64,000 nucleotides of DNA from Paracentrotus lividus (lineage: Eukaryota > Echinodermata > Echinoidea > Camarodonta > Echinidae): assembly GCA_940671915.1 (NCBI GenBank), contig CALNVZ010002974.1:22936052-23000051 (forward strand), read 5' to 3'. The position numbers and the translations under genes were made by a program. The notes below the pieces were generated by a model, which did no database searches, was not told the DNA's origin, and saw only the letters and a program-made list of their open reading frames with translations. Below, piece by piece: positions 1 to 13,400 of the stretch (position 1 is its first letter; each line of letters begins with the position of its first letter).

Positions 1-115
1 TGTGCATTAGTTTGTTTTAAATTTAATTAATTGATAAATTACTTTGAAACTCTTCTTCACCATTATCTAGAACCACATTAATTCCCCAGAGAATGATATA
101 TCACTCAACCCTTAA

Positions 116-878
116 CCCTAATCAGACTGGGGGGGGCCATCATGGCCCCCCCTCGACATTTCCGCGACCACTCCGCCGCACGAAAATTTTCTGATCGCGC
201 CGCTTGCTGACTTTTTACTTTCAATCTCGCGCATCTTTTGAAACCATTTTCGCAAAAAATCGGTCGTACCGTTACGACGCTGCACGATTTTCAAAAATAT
301 CCGTCAGACCGAAAATGGCTCAAAAAACGTGATTTTGTGTACAAAGTCAATGCAAATTGAGTTTTCTCACCTAATTCATAAAGATATGATTATTTTCACT
401 TTATTGACTGAAATCAATTTATTTTAGCTTATTTATGCTTAAAAATGGTTCTGAAATGATTTTTGCATAAAAAAACAAGAAAAACAAAAGGTCGAAAAAA
501 CAAAGAAAATACATAAGAAATTCATAAAACAAATAAAATACATAAGAAATTAATTTGAAACGAGAATTTTTTCTAGTACAATTGTTAGAATGCTATAAGG
601 AATAACAATACACAAAATTAGCATTCTAGGAGCTTTATTTTTTAATTAGAGCAAAAAGTATGATTCATGCATAAATTAGCATAATTAAATTCATATAAAA
701 AAAAATTCATATTATTTTGGAAAAATAACAGCGCAGTCTTGTAGATTACATGGCTCACTACCATCGTGCAAATTTTCGGCGCGGTCGCGCGATCGGCGGC
801 CGAGATCTTAGGGGGGGCATCATGGCCCCCCCCCCCCCCCAGTCTTGACAGCTACCAAACACCCCAGTCTGATTAGGG
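116..878. mobile_element. Non-autonomous piggyBac-type MITE with TTAA target duplication
   Basis: Perfect terminal inverted repeats beginning CCCTAATCAGACTGGGG (from 116) and ending in the reverse complement at 878, flanked on both sides by TTAA (112-115 and 879-882). TTAA flanks plus CCC ends are the piggyBac signature. Each end also carries a small palindrome of G/C runs around CCATCATGG (about 131-152 and 810-830). The interior is AT-rich with no coding frame, so it would need a transposase in trans. Confidence 0.8.
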
Positions 879-1261
879 TTAAGACCTATTGGCTGCAAAG
901 ATATAACGCAGCAAATAATAAGAAAGTAACAAAAATGGGAATTCCCTATGCTTTAACACGTGCCTCCACCGTAGGATCCTCCACCCCTACCCTACTCCAC
1001 TAAAAGTATCTTTGTATTAAAATTATGAGCATAACGAAGCTGAAACTTCACAAACATGTACCTGATAAATTATCTACAATATGAATTATTGCACAGCTTA
1101 TGACTGTACATCATTTCATGCTATTGTGAAAAAATGTGATAATTTTCCCTCCAAAATGTAACGCCTCCACCCTTTTACAATACCCCAACTTGTGACACAT
1201 GGCCATAAGCATAGTAGAAGCACTACGGAGCCTTTAAAGTGTCATCGACTTTACGAGATAC

Positions 1262-1618
1262 GTTACGAGATACGTTATCTTGCCAAGTCGACTTATAAAA
1301 GGTTATATTTTATTATGTCGACATGGCGAGATACGTTATCATGCCAAGTCGACTTATAAAAGGTTATATGTCGACATGGCGACATACGTTATTTTGCCAA
1401 GTCGACTTGTAAAAAGAAATATGTCGACATGGCGAGATATTTTATCTTGCCAAGTCGACTTATAAAAAGTTATATGTCGACATGGCGAGATACGTTATCT
1501 TGCCAAGTCGACTTATAAAAAGTTATATGTCGACATGGTGACATATTTTATCTTGCCGAGTCGACTTATAAAAAGTTATATGTCGACATGGCGAGATACG
1601 TTATTTTGCCAAGTCGAC
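1262..1618. repeat. Tandem repeat, about 53-bp unit, 6-7 copies
   Basis: Units run 'cgttatcttgccaagtcgac' + 'ttataaaaagttatat' + 'gtcgacatggcgagata'. Each holds two SalI-like GTCGAC palindromes in inverted context, so the array can fold into repeated hairpins. The first unit carries a short insertion. Open frames through it are artefacts of the repeat. Confidence 0.9.
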
Positions 1619-1989
1619 TAGCTAGCTGCCGCAGTGACATTACCGTGAATACGTCAACGTTTTCTACTAAAACGGTACACTCTACGTGCGCGTGACACGC
1701 TGTGGACACAGAATCACTATGTGAATCTGATAACCCGCACTGGCAATTACGGTACTGTTTCACCCGGTCTCCCTATCAAGATCTCTCTAGGCCCTTACTT
1801 CCACGTGATCAGAAGAGGTTTGTCCACAAACAAGAGCATATGTTTGTATAATACAATATAATGGCGAGTTCTGTGTACGTACACAATCATAATTCAACAA
1901 GATGATATTTACTAAAGGTCAGTGGCGTTAACTCATTCAAATTTTCCAAATACACATTATATTTACATACATTTAGATCACTCCTATTT

Positions 1990-2110
1990 CCCCTCATCCC
2001 CATCCCTCTTCTCCCTCTCTCCTCTTCTCACTCCCCCCCCCCCCCCCCCCCTCTTGATATATATATATATATATAATACAAATACAAATATATATAAAAT
2101 ACAAATACAG
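1990..2110. repeat. Low complexity: CT-rich, poly-C (about 2034-2051), (TA)n
   Basis: A pyrimidine-rich tract is followed by about 18 C, then alternating TA, then an ATACAAAT-like tandem. There is no coding content. Confidence 0.9.
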
Positions 2111-4071
2111 ATATCTTTAATGAATAAATAAAGATACCACATGGACGAAATATTAGACCCCTCTACTGCATACATGTAGTTCCAATTATGGTTTAGTCCA
2201 ATAGTAATAACTTCCAGGGCTGTGTTTTGCAGTCACTAACTTTTGCCAATACTACGTAGGCCTACTATATGATTAATGTAGGTTAAAATCATTCATCATA
2301 TCAATGCTCACAAACATAACAAACAAAAACAAAGAGTAAAGGTAGATTATACACTGTGTAATGTATGTAAACATTTATTAGTTTTACTTGAAATCTTGCA
2401 AATAAATCTTGAATAATAATAATTGTAGCATCTTGTAAAGAGCCTGCTAGGTCTGTCAAAATAAACATATATCACACTTTAATAGATTTGTTAGGTTTTT
2501 CAAAGGTCATGATATATCTTCACACTACAAGACATAACACAAGTTTGGATCTTATAAATCCTATAATAAAAAAACAAGACATATGTTAGTGTAAGAATAG
2601 TTTTCCTGACCCTGTATGAAACGCTAAAAGAGCAACCACATTTATAAAGGTACCAGGTAATTTGGCAAGTGTGATTATGATAACACCCCACAAAATGTCA
2701 TCCACAAATAAGGAAATGTCTGGTGTACTTTTTTTCCTTGTATAAAAATAACTATTATAAGCAGCACATGATCTTCGACCAAATACGAGATTAGATTAAT
2801 ATATGTTACAATAACTTATACAACTTGCAGAAATACATTCATAATATAATGTAAAGTGTAATAAAGCAAACTAATTAATAACTCTGATTTCTTGAGAATA
2901 TATATTTCAGAAAATTTGATCTGTATATTGCTATATGTAGTTATGAAACCTGAAAGACACTTTCTTGTGTATGTTGAGATTTCAACTGTACTGTGAGGAG
3001 ATTCTGTTGGAGATGGATAACAAATCGTCTCCAGATTAATGCTACATGTAACTTGAATTATGGACAACAGGACAAGCAGCATTTGGTGTTGTTCCACATA
3101 TAAGCAGCGAAACAATTCAAAAATTAAAAAAATAGTATACATCAAAAGGAATTGGGTAGATGCTTCTTCTGATGGCAGCATTTTTATTGTGGAACACATT
3201 AAGGAGGAATAACAGCATTTATTATTCCACTTTCATTAGATTCAACCCGGACTTCTTGAGTTTCAATAAATATGCTATACTGTAAGGGTAAGATTTATTT
3301 TCATGAAAACTGTACTCCTGTAGCATTGCTTGTACGAAAGGATCTTATAATTTGTGAGGAAATAATATTCCCCACTTGCAGGAGGAAAACTAAATTCAAA
3401 TTTAAATGCATTTACTCTTATCAACCATGATGAACTCCTATAAGATTGTTGTTAAATATTTCCAGGAAACATTACAAAATGTTTGGTCCATTTTACGGGG
3501 TACAAAACACTCCACAAGTTAAATTTGAAACTCAAGTAGAAATTGTAACCTTTTCAAATGTTTTTTTTTTTTCACCACTATTAGATTTGAGTTTTGCTTA
3601 ATAGAATTTGAATCTAATTTGACAGATAATGTATTGTGCTCGTGTCTAATGTTTGTTGGTAGCACTTTTTAAGTGAACTACATAATTTTGCTTACATGAT
3701 TTAGAAGATCAAAAGAGATTTGCATAAACAGTGGAAATTCATTATAATTATTAGTCCAACCATTTTGGTAACAAACTCTGTAACAGATTTGAAATATAAA
3801 AAGCAATATATTGAACAGGGAGTTATTCTAAACAAACCTCTAAAACACCTGAGAATAGAAGAAAAAGATGTATAGAAAATACAAAATGCACCACATACAT
3901 ATATATATATACTTACATTTCCCTGAAGTTAATATTGGACTTGCAAAGCCCTGCAGCCCACTGTACATACACTATTTTCAATAGCTTTAAGAAAATACCC
4001 TGTATAGAATACCCAACACCTCTCAATTGTAAATATACCTTGTATACAATATTCACCTAATTTACGCACTA

Positions 4072-4318
4072 ACCTGTTGTAGACTTAGTCCACATACATG
4101 CAGGGTGGAAAAATGGAGATTACCCACTTCATTTGCCGTTTATTTCACTCAATATTGCATGAATAAACAAACAAATTGGATGATTCCATCAATTTGACAA
4201 TGATTTTTAACCAATGTCTTTGTTTCATCTTCAAATGAAAATGATTTGTGGAACCATGTTTGTTACAAATGTTTAATAGACTTCCTTAAAAACAAAAGCC
4301 CTGTCTTCAACAGGTTAA
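4072..4318. mobile_element. Candidate short TIR element in the ALDH2 3' flank
   Basis: AACCTGTTGTAGAC at about 4074 faces GTCTTCAACAGGTTA at about 4304 as an imperfect inverted repeat. The ends resemble the TTAA-flanked element at 13513-13597 (CCYGYTGG core), so they may be kin. No clear target duplication is seen on the left. Confidence 0.4.
4139..4144 (-). promoter_or_regulatory. Candidate poly(A) signal of ALDH2
   Basis: AATAAA on the minus strand (TTTATT on plus), about 280 nt downstream of the ALDH2 stop. It is the first canonical hexamer after the stop. Without transcripts its use is a guess, and it lies inside a candidate inverted-repeat element. Confidence 0.35.
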
Positions 4319-4424
4319 TAAAATATATTAGAAATAACCACACAACTCCAACCCCCCCCCTCCAAAAAAAAGTAGATAATAATAAATGATAATAAAAATA
4401 CAGGAAGGACCTCAGTTGGGTTGC

Positions 4425-7400
4425 CTACGAGTTCTTCTGAGGCACCTTGACGATTACCTGAAATATAATTGAAAGAGGTAGAAAATTAATAAAAAATTGA
4501 TCAAACTCCATACTGATGTATTATGCAGCTCCAAAGCTTATAAAAAGGACTTGGCACTAACTTTTCTAAGTCAGAGGGTATGGACTGAAATGTAGTGACT
4601 ATGTTGGATCTGCATTGTAATCATTCACACTTTGAGGGTCTATATGTGCATGTACATGTATGTACCCGACTCCAGTGAGTGAGAGTCCTGCCTTAAAAGT
4701 TTATTAGAAAGGAAAAAAAAGACACCATCCTTAGTGATTACTGAACCCACAGGGGAAGTTATAAATGGGGCTGTTGCCAAATGTTGACATTAGAATCTGT
4801 TCTTTGCCATGCATTGCAAATGCATCAAAGAATACCAACTACTTTTTTAGACAACAAAATGTTTCATTTTTCTTTTTATGGTTGATTTTAGATTTGACCT
4901 TTGTATTGAGGCAACATAATGCATAAATGATAATAGGAAACTTGTCTCATACAACCAAACTTATACCTCAATAATATCACCCAAACTACTCTAGACTAGC
5001 ATTTTGGCATAATTCGCAGCATAATCTGGTGTCTATTTGGAGTTGCTTTAGCTTGTGTGACTGAGGAATTAGTATGGTTAAATCCATAGGCCTGTATTCA
5101 CATAAATTAAGCCACAGCTTAAAATCAGTGGTTTAACTATGGTTAGCCAAAAGTGACACAATCTTTGTACGTTGTTATGTTCCTTGCACATTTACTGGAT
5201 TCTGAAATCATGCTTTAAAGGTTAGGAAAACTTTTCTACAAGTTTATCACTCCCTGGCAGTTTTAATAGTTTCAGTAACCAAAATTCTGATAAATCAAAC
5301 ATCTACCATATGAGATTGTGTCACATTTTGCTTCTCACATAGTTAAACCACAGATTTAAGCTATTGCTTAACTAAGTACACCTTTGCGAATATGGGCCAT
5401 AGACTCACCGATTTGACCTCAGTGTAGTTGTCAATTCCATACTCTCCCAACTCCCTGCCACTGCCGGATTGCTTGAATCCTCCAAACGGTGCCTGAGCGG
5501 TGAAGACATCATAGCAGTTGACACTGTGAAAAGGATGCAGGATAAATGTAATTAATACAAAGTATTGCAGAAGCTAAAGTATAGCATGTTTCACACTGTT
5601 TCATCAGCTCCAAAGGAGAATGTAACTAAACAAAGATGACCACGTAAGGTGTTGATATAGCTGTCACTGAATGATACTATACACTGTAGATGTCATGTTG
5701 TGTCCAAAGAAGGCTGTTGGTGCATTGATGAATTAATTGATACTTAACTCTGCCAATGGCTTTAAAACTGAGCAGCTATACAGAGACTTGAAGATTCCAA
5801 ATAGGAAGTTTGTCAGTCTTGCGACAAAGGTATTTTCCTGAGAATGAAAAACTTATGCCAAACCATCACTCAAATCTTATCATACCGATGTATACTTAAA
5901 AAACCAAAGGAGACCAATAGCTCACAAATACCTTCAAATTTGGTGGCAGACTTAATCAACCTGACTTCAGCCTTATCTTTTCAGTGAAATAGAAAACAAC
6001 ATCTCATGTTATAGTATATTTGAGGTTTCATTCTCCTGGCACTAGGAGCAATTAAAGGAAATATCCTGTAATATGCATTAACAACAACAAGGTTATGTGC
6101 CTACCAACTAGTCTCTCTTGAGTTCAGCATAAGAACTAAGTTCAGCATCGGGAGGGTGTTTCATGAAAGGACTTGTCAGACGTTTTATCCGACAAATTTG
6201 CTCTCAGCCTATCAGATGCAAGCATTTCAGTAGCTTATAACAGTTGTCAGTGAGAATCAGTGAATATTTGTGTCATGAAATGCTCCCCAGAGCTGATCGC
6301 AATTCATTCATTCGCAATTGTACACTATGTGAACAGATATGATGTCATCCTATTGCAATCAACTCTGAAGTGCATGTGTCAAAACTGTTCATCCAGACTT
6401 TAGTTTTGGTTTACTTACTAAACAGTTCCAGCCCTGACACTGTTTGAGAGGTACATAGCCTTCTCAATGTCCCTGGTAAAGACAGAAGCAGCTAGTCCAT
6501 AGGGGTTATTGTTGGCTCTCTCTACCACCTCATCCATCTGACTGAACTTCAGAATCTGCTGCACAGGTCCAAAGATCTATGACAGGAAAAACATTGATTG
6601 ATATTGATCATTCTAGTTGTGGAACAGAAGCATCAAAGATATAAGACATGCAGGCTTGACATTTAAAAAAATATCACAGCCTAGCCCAATATATATAGTC
6701 ACTTGCACATAGACCCCCCCTGGAAATTAATTTCTGTTTTGAGCACTGCGTCATCAGACAAAAGACTTCTTGCTACAGAAATGAATTTAGTTATCATTTG
6801 GTAATAAAAAAACATCTTCTACCAAATTTTATTTTGTACGAGACTATAGGAATACTCTTATCATAACGTCAAATCTCTTTACACTCGATACAGAGATGTG
6901 CACATGTTAAAAATTGAGACTGCAGGGATTGCCCTCATTATAACAAAATCATGTATCCATGCTCCATACATGTTACAATAGGAGTGGACTGTCCAAGATT
7001 ACACAGCCTTTAAAAAGTAATAACATGTTTGAATGGAAGTTTGCCTGACCTCTTCCTGAGCAATCTTCATGTTATCAGTGACATCACCAAAGACGGTTGG
7101 CTCGATGAAGTAACCCTTGTCTCCTGCACGTTTTCCTCCTGAGAGCAGCTTGGCTCCTTCTGACTTCCCGCTATCAATGTAGCCCAGGATCTTATCCATC
7201 TGCTCTCTGTCCACCTGAGTGGTATGGCAAAACAAAGTTTCCGTATATAATCTAATAGACATTCAGGATTTTTCAAGGATTTGAATGGATCACTTTTTGA
7301 TTGTCAAATTGACATCAATTTTATTTGATTTCACTCCAGCAACCTTTAAAAAGTAAAAAATTCTAATTAATGACACATTATGAATGAAAATTACAACATG

Positions 7401-10400
7401 CATGGAAAAATTTGTACATTAAAAAATCACTATAAATACAATTTTCTTTGCAATGATTATTTTCAATCAATCTGTTTGTTGGATTATGTTTAAATCTATT
7501 CTAAAATACAGCAAAATACATCGCAAGACCCTGTCCTCAGCGGCTACAACATGTGATCATCACAAAGTGGCCCGAAAGTAGCATGACATTCCGGAAGGCT
7601 TAAGCCCCTTCTGGAGATATTCAGACAATCTGACCCTATGAAATGATGTCGTCCTCAAGGGTCAGAGAATCATCATATTGAAGTCCATGCAGCAGTATGT
7701 ACTGCAAAAGCTACATACCAGTCATTTTGATGGCGTGGGTTCATATCCCACCGCTGCCACCATGTAGAGAAATGTTAGTTATTTCTCGTATTGATTTGTT
7801 TATACAAACAGCCATAAGATGAGCCATCTTGAAAGAGTTGTTCTGGACAGACCTTATATTAATATGACATTTTGATGATGATGTTGGTAATATCTACGTA
7901 CATGATATATATTGATGTGCACTTCTGAAAGTGCTAAAATTGAGTATTGCTAATATATACATGGTTTTGTGCCTAAAAATTGGTTATAATACCTGTGGTC
8001 CTTGCTCGTTAGCAGGATCAAATGGATTTCCAATGGTTCTTGTCTTAGCACGCTCTGCTGCCATCTCGATAAACTGATCGTAGATGCTGTCTTGAACAAA
8101 GGTCCTTGATCCAGCGCAACAGCACTGGCCCATGTTGAAGAAGAGGGCAAAGTGACTCTGCTCCACAGCATATTCCACTGAAATAATTGGAAATTATATG
8201 AGGTCATTATGTTGTACCCAGCTACTAGGACTAAGATCAATCAACCAGCAATCAAAGTTGTACGAAAATTTAACCCTAGGATCCTTTTATAGGCCACAGA
8301 TCTGTTCCAAATTTCAGGCATAGTTACGGAGACAAGAATCGTCATTATCTTGTGTAAACTGCTTTGTAACAGAAAGCATAATTCTTTCTGGGCAACAAGA
8401 TCTTGCATCTCAGAAATTCAGGATAGTGGGGAAAGAGTGGTGGCTAAAGTAGGCAACTAGCCAGGTGCAGATCCTGCATCACCTCTGGTAAAGGATTTTG
8501 GCGGCCCAACTGTCTGGACAATACTAATAGCGACTCTATTATGCTTGGGCATAGGCTGATACACTTCTTTGTATGAGGTGATGCTGGATCCGCTTCTGCT
8601 AGCTACAGGAATGTTTTTCAGTTGGACATCCTGTTGTAGCTTCATGTTAGGGGTAAGAAAGCTATTATTTGCACAGGAAATTATTTTACTAATGATCCAG
8701 AAATTGAGACAAAAAAAATTGTAATTTTCACCAAAATCCAAGATACAAAGTCTTTTTAACAATTCAAGACATTCTTGAAAGTGATATTACTTACAGTCAC
8801 AGTCTGCAAAGACAACGTTTGGACTCTTGCCTCCCAACTCCAGAGTAACCTTCTTGAGATTATCTGCTGCAGCACGCTGGATGATCTTACCAACCTAGTC
8901 AATTCAATTATATATTTATTCAAATCAGATCACTCAATACTACTAATAATAATAATAATAATATAATTTACAATTAACTCATATCCACTCTAAAGAGCGC
9001 TCAAGGCGCTTTAAGTACAGCATACATGAATTACAACAAAGAATAGATTGCATTCCAAAATGAATGAGATGCAATAGAAAAGAAATATTGATGATGAGTG
9101 AACTAATTGGACATTAGATAAGTTTTCAAGTTCCTTTGGAGAAAGGAGAAAGGGAGAGATTTGAACTGCATAAAGAAGAGAGTTTAAAAGACTAGGTGCA
9201 GCAGCAGTAAATGCTCTGTCACCCCCAACTCCTCTATGTTCTGGATTCTTCTAATTTTGTGGAATTATAAGAACACAGAGGAAAAGGAATGCAGTTACAT
9301 GGTAGGCCTACATGACAGTTGATACAATATCATCTTATAAAAAGGACAAGACCCAAGAATTAACATATTATGTAACTTGTTTTGGAATGTCTTTAAACTT
9401 ACAAGTAGTTCAAAAAATGACAGTGGAAATAACTTTGATCCAAGAGCATGGCCAAAAAATATAATAATAATATAATAATAACAAAAAATATTGAAGAAAC
9501 CCTAATTTTTAGTAGCCTGTAAATGCCACTAAGGCGCGGCCCCACTGGCTTTTTAGGATGATTTGCGTATGAATTGCGGATTGTTTGTTTTGTTTTTGTT
9601 TTTTTTTGCGGATGAACGAAATTTGTATATGCAACTCATGCGCAATTAATCCTCATGCCAGTGGGACCGGGCCTTTACCCTTGAATGCATTTAAACTATC
9701 ATATAGAGCCTCAAGCTCAATCTCTATTATATGGGAACTTTTGTCTACAAGGCCACTTTGGCTTTATTGGAATGTTTCCCAACATTCATTTTCTTCAATT
9801 GTACATGTATATAGGCTTATTTTAATAGTCATTATATTGAATCAATAACTTGTAAATGAACATGTCTTTTTCATGTACAACTGTCTGTACATGTTCTTTG
9901 CTGTCAGCCATAATGGTATTAAATATCAATAGCAAGTGATTTTAAGAAGAAATCATCTTGTATTTCAAGTGATTTTTTTGGGGGGAAGCTGATTCTTTCA
10001 GCCTGAGCTAGATATAAATGCTAAATAGCCTTTAAAAATCAATAAAAATCAATAAAATTGATTAAGTAATATCAAAACCAGCTGGACATGCAGATGACCT
10101 TCTCACCTCAGTGGATCCTGTGAATGCAACCTTCTCAATACCTGGATGAGAAGCAACGGCAGCTCCAGCGGTGGGACCGTAACCTGGGAGAACATTGACT
10201 ACACCTGGTGGAAAGCCAGCCTATAACAAACAAACATAGAAATCAAAAAGATTTTACATATAGAGAACTAAAAGCAAAGTATCTTAAGCTTCGTATATTG
10301 TACATCTTTTCAAGTATTTTTTTGCTGAAAAGGGGGGGGGGGGGGGTTTCACCATCTTTTTTTTTTTTTTTTTTTTTTTTTTTGGTTGAGCAGCCCCTGC

Positions 10401-13400
10401 TCACCAGCGGGTGAGGTGGGGGTTCATTCAACCCCCCCCCCTAGTTACAGGCCTGTTTGTGAAAAAAGGAGGGCTACTTTTGCTTTCTGGTAACCCAAAT
10501 TTTTAGGACCCCATTCCGAAATGTTAAAGAATAAAGAACAAAACCATATCTAGTCAAAATGATTTTCCTATGCTCTCCGATCATGGTTATCATTACTTAA
10601 ATTGTATTTGTTGTTGGTTTGAATGTTTGATAGAGTATGAATACCTCTTTGATGAGGTTGGCGATGTAGAGAGCAGTCAGAGGAGTCTGTTCAGCAACCT
10701 TCATGACGACAGTGCACCCACTGGCCAGGGCAGGACCAAGCTTCCAGGCTTGCATGAGAAGAGGGAAGTTCCACTGTAATGAGTGAAAATTCAGGCATGA
10801 CATTGTTGTTAATAATATAACTAATAATGTAACTGACAATGTACATAGATAAAAATAACAATAGGGATTGCTTGGGTTAAACTGCATCAGAACCGATGGG
10901 TTTTGTACTACAGATGTGAAATCAATAATGAATTAAATAGAAAGAACGACAAGATTCAGATCATAATAATCAACAAAACCTTGCTTTTGGTGGTGTCTAG
11001 GGTGTGCACACTGTGGACGTAGGAGTGAGGAACTTTTCAACATAAGAGAGTTCTGCGCAAAATTTGTTGTTCTGCAACTAAACTGGGTGTAGCGAGAAAA
11101 ATAAAAATAAAACCCAAGTTTGATGATCAATCATTTCACAAATATAACAGTTGTGATTATGAAATCTATATCACTGTATATCACTCACAACTATCAGGTT
11201 CATTGATGCTTGTCATTGGTGAGCTGGGAGAGGTATCATTAGAATGGTAATGATTTGTTCTTTCAAGTGATATAAATTTCATAATCACCACCACAATATT
11301 TTTTTGAATTATTGATAATCACACTCGGGTTTCCCTTTGTTTAATACACCCTGTAGAGTATCAAATATGAGTTAGTAAATGTTAGCATAGCTTTGCAAGT
11401 GTTTTTAAAAAGTTCCACCCACTGTAAGATGGATAATACAACCCCTTTTTCAGAGTCTGATTGTGAATACAACATGAAAAAAAAAATAATTAGATATGAA
11501 TTCCTTCACACCAGTGCCCTAATTCTGTCAATGTACTGAACCATGAAAAAGTCTTAAGAGTGCTATTCAGACTGATGTACTGGTATGTAGATTCTCTTTA
11601 AACCAGTACAATGTCTAAAATGTGCACCACATTTAATACGGCAGGCTATGTTTTTCACACACTCTGAATGTATTTTTGTGGAAACATACATGTACACAAT
11701 GTGTATGTACCCGAAAGGTCTATAAAATTATCAGCTATTTTGCACATCTGACCCCCATTTTTCTCACTATTTACTTCACTTCCTCATGGCATGATGGGAA
11801 CGTAACAACAATTAAAATGTAAATGAACTGGAAAACGCAGACTAATCCTACATTTCGCAGGTCAATCGTACATATACATCATTGAATTGCCCATTTATGA
11901 ACAGACTATCATAGTATATTTATATAATTTGACAGCAGTTATGAGTTTTAACCAAGCCACAACCCGTTTAAATTTTTAGAGAAAGGGCAAGGATGTTTTA
12001 AGAACTTTTTTTCAGTCTAACAATGGCTAACTCTCCCAACTATCCCTTCCCAGACAACATAGATCAAATTGCTTTTGTCATGATTAATGCAACAAAGATG
12101 CAAAACTATGCTCCACTATGTATATCAGAGGATTAAATACTGCATGCATGGGGAGAGAGTTCATTCAATGTAGCCTCGCAGCTTCCAAAAGGCTCCTTTA
12201 GAATGGTCGTAATAATACATATTATGCATTGTATCAAACCAAGGTCTTTTATTCTTGTACTAGGCCTAGTTGTTACATAATCCTCTTCATATACCACCCA
12301 TTAAAAAATTGCAGGTCTCACTGGGATCTCAAGAACTGAAGTGGCTACCCTGGATAAATGTAAAACAACATGCATGTATCTGTACTCAAAATGTCACTGC
12401 TATTTTGTGGACAGATTACTTGGCGAAAATTCAACCCAATCTAACAAAAATCTCCTTCGCATTATCTGTAAATTTGACAATCCTAATAAATCAAACACAT
12501 ATTAGTATGCCATGTACCTTCATTCAAAATATGTAACATAAAAACTTCTTACTGGAATAATCTGCCCACAAACTCCAATAGGCTCATGTCTGGTGTAAGC
12601 GAAGAAGTTTCCATCTATTACAAACAATACAGACACACAAACAAATAGAAGAAAGAAAGAGTTAGGAACATTCAATATTATATTTGTACATTTGTGCAAG
12701 GTAACACAATTTACACATTCACCATGTAGTTGTTGTGTTGTACATATTTAGCTTCTGCAAACAGGATACTGGTATATAAACGTGTATTGTCAAATTATAT
12801 AGACAGCACTTTGGAAGTTGATGATGCTGGGATATTACAGTTCTCTGTTAGGAATATTTACATTTTCATATTTTAAAATTGAAAAGAAATCTCTGCATCT
12901 ATTCATATAATTTGCATTTATCCCGCTCCTATCCTTCGCTTGACTTGTACAAACCATAGAACTGGAAATGAAAGAGGTATCCACTGGATGTAATTGTAAA
13001 GGAGTCAACTTCAAAGAGTTGTCCTTAAAGATAAACTTGAGTAGTAGTGATAATGAAAAAAATAATGTCCAACAGAATTAAAACAAGTTTATACTGTAGG
13101 TAGTGTATCTGAAAATAGATCATGCAGGTATATCTACATGTATATGTAAATGGGATAATATGAGGACATATTCATACAATTCCTTCTAATTTATTTTTGG
13201 CTACAACCACTCAAGTTTGGCTTTAAGACCTGCACTGTTATAGTTAATAATTAATTTATGTTTAGAAGTATGGCTTGATACAACTCATCAAGCAAATAAT
13301 TTTGTGATTGTAGAGGGGAAACCAGATACCAGCAACAATTGCTTCTCCAGACTTCCTGTTTTGTTAACTAAAACTAGATTGCAAACAAACATTTTAAAGT

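Larger units (their letters stand above)
883..4424. other. 3' flank of ALDH2 without a recognised gene
   Basis: AT-rich DNA holding the 53-bp array, a CT/poly-C and TA run at 1990-2110, and probably the ALDH2 3' UTR at its right edge. A 127-codon minus-strand open frame at 2816-3199 has no family I recognise and AT-driven composition. Confidence 0.6.

Noticed and set aside
1262-1618. CRISPR-like array
   Set aside because: Units are contiguous near-identical repeats without variable spacers, in an animal genome.
2816-3199. 127-codon minus-strand open frame downstream of ALDH2
   Set aside because: AT-rich composition, rich in Ile/Leu/Tyr/Ser, no recognised family, sits in the probable 3' UTR or flank.
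7687-7760. Functional tRNA gene
   Set aside because: Only the T-arm and part of the acceptor pair well; the D and anticodon arms are degenerate.
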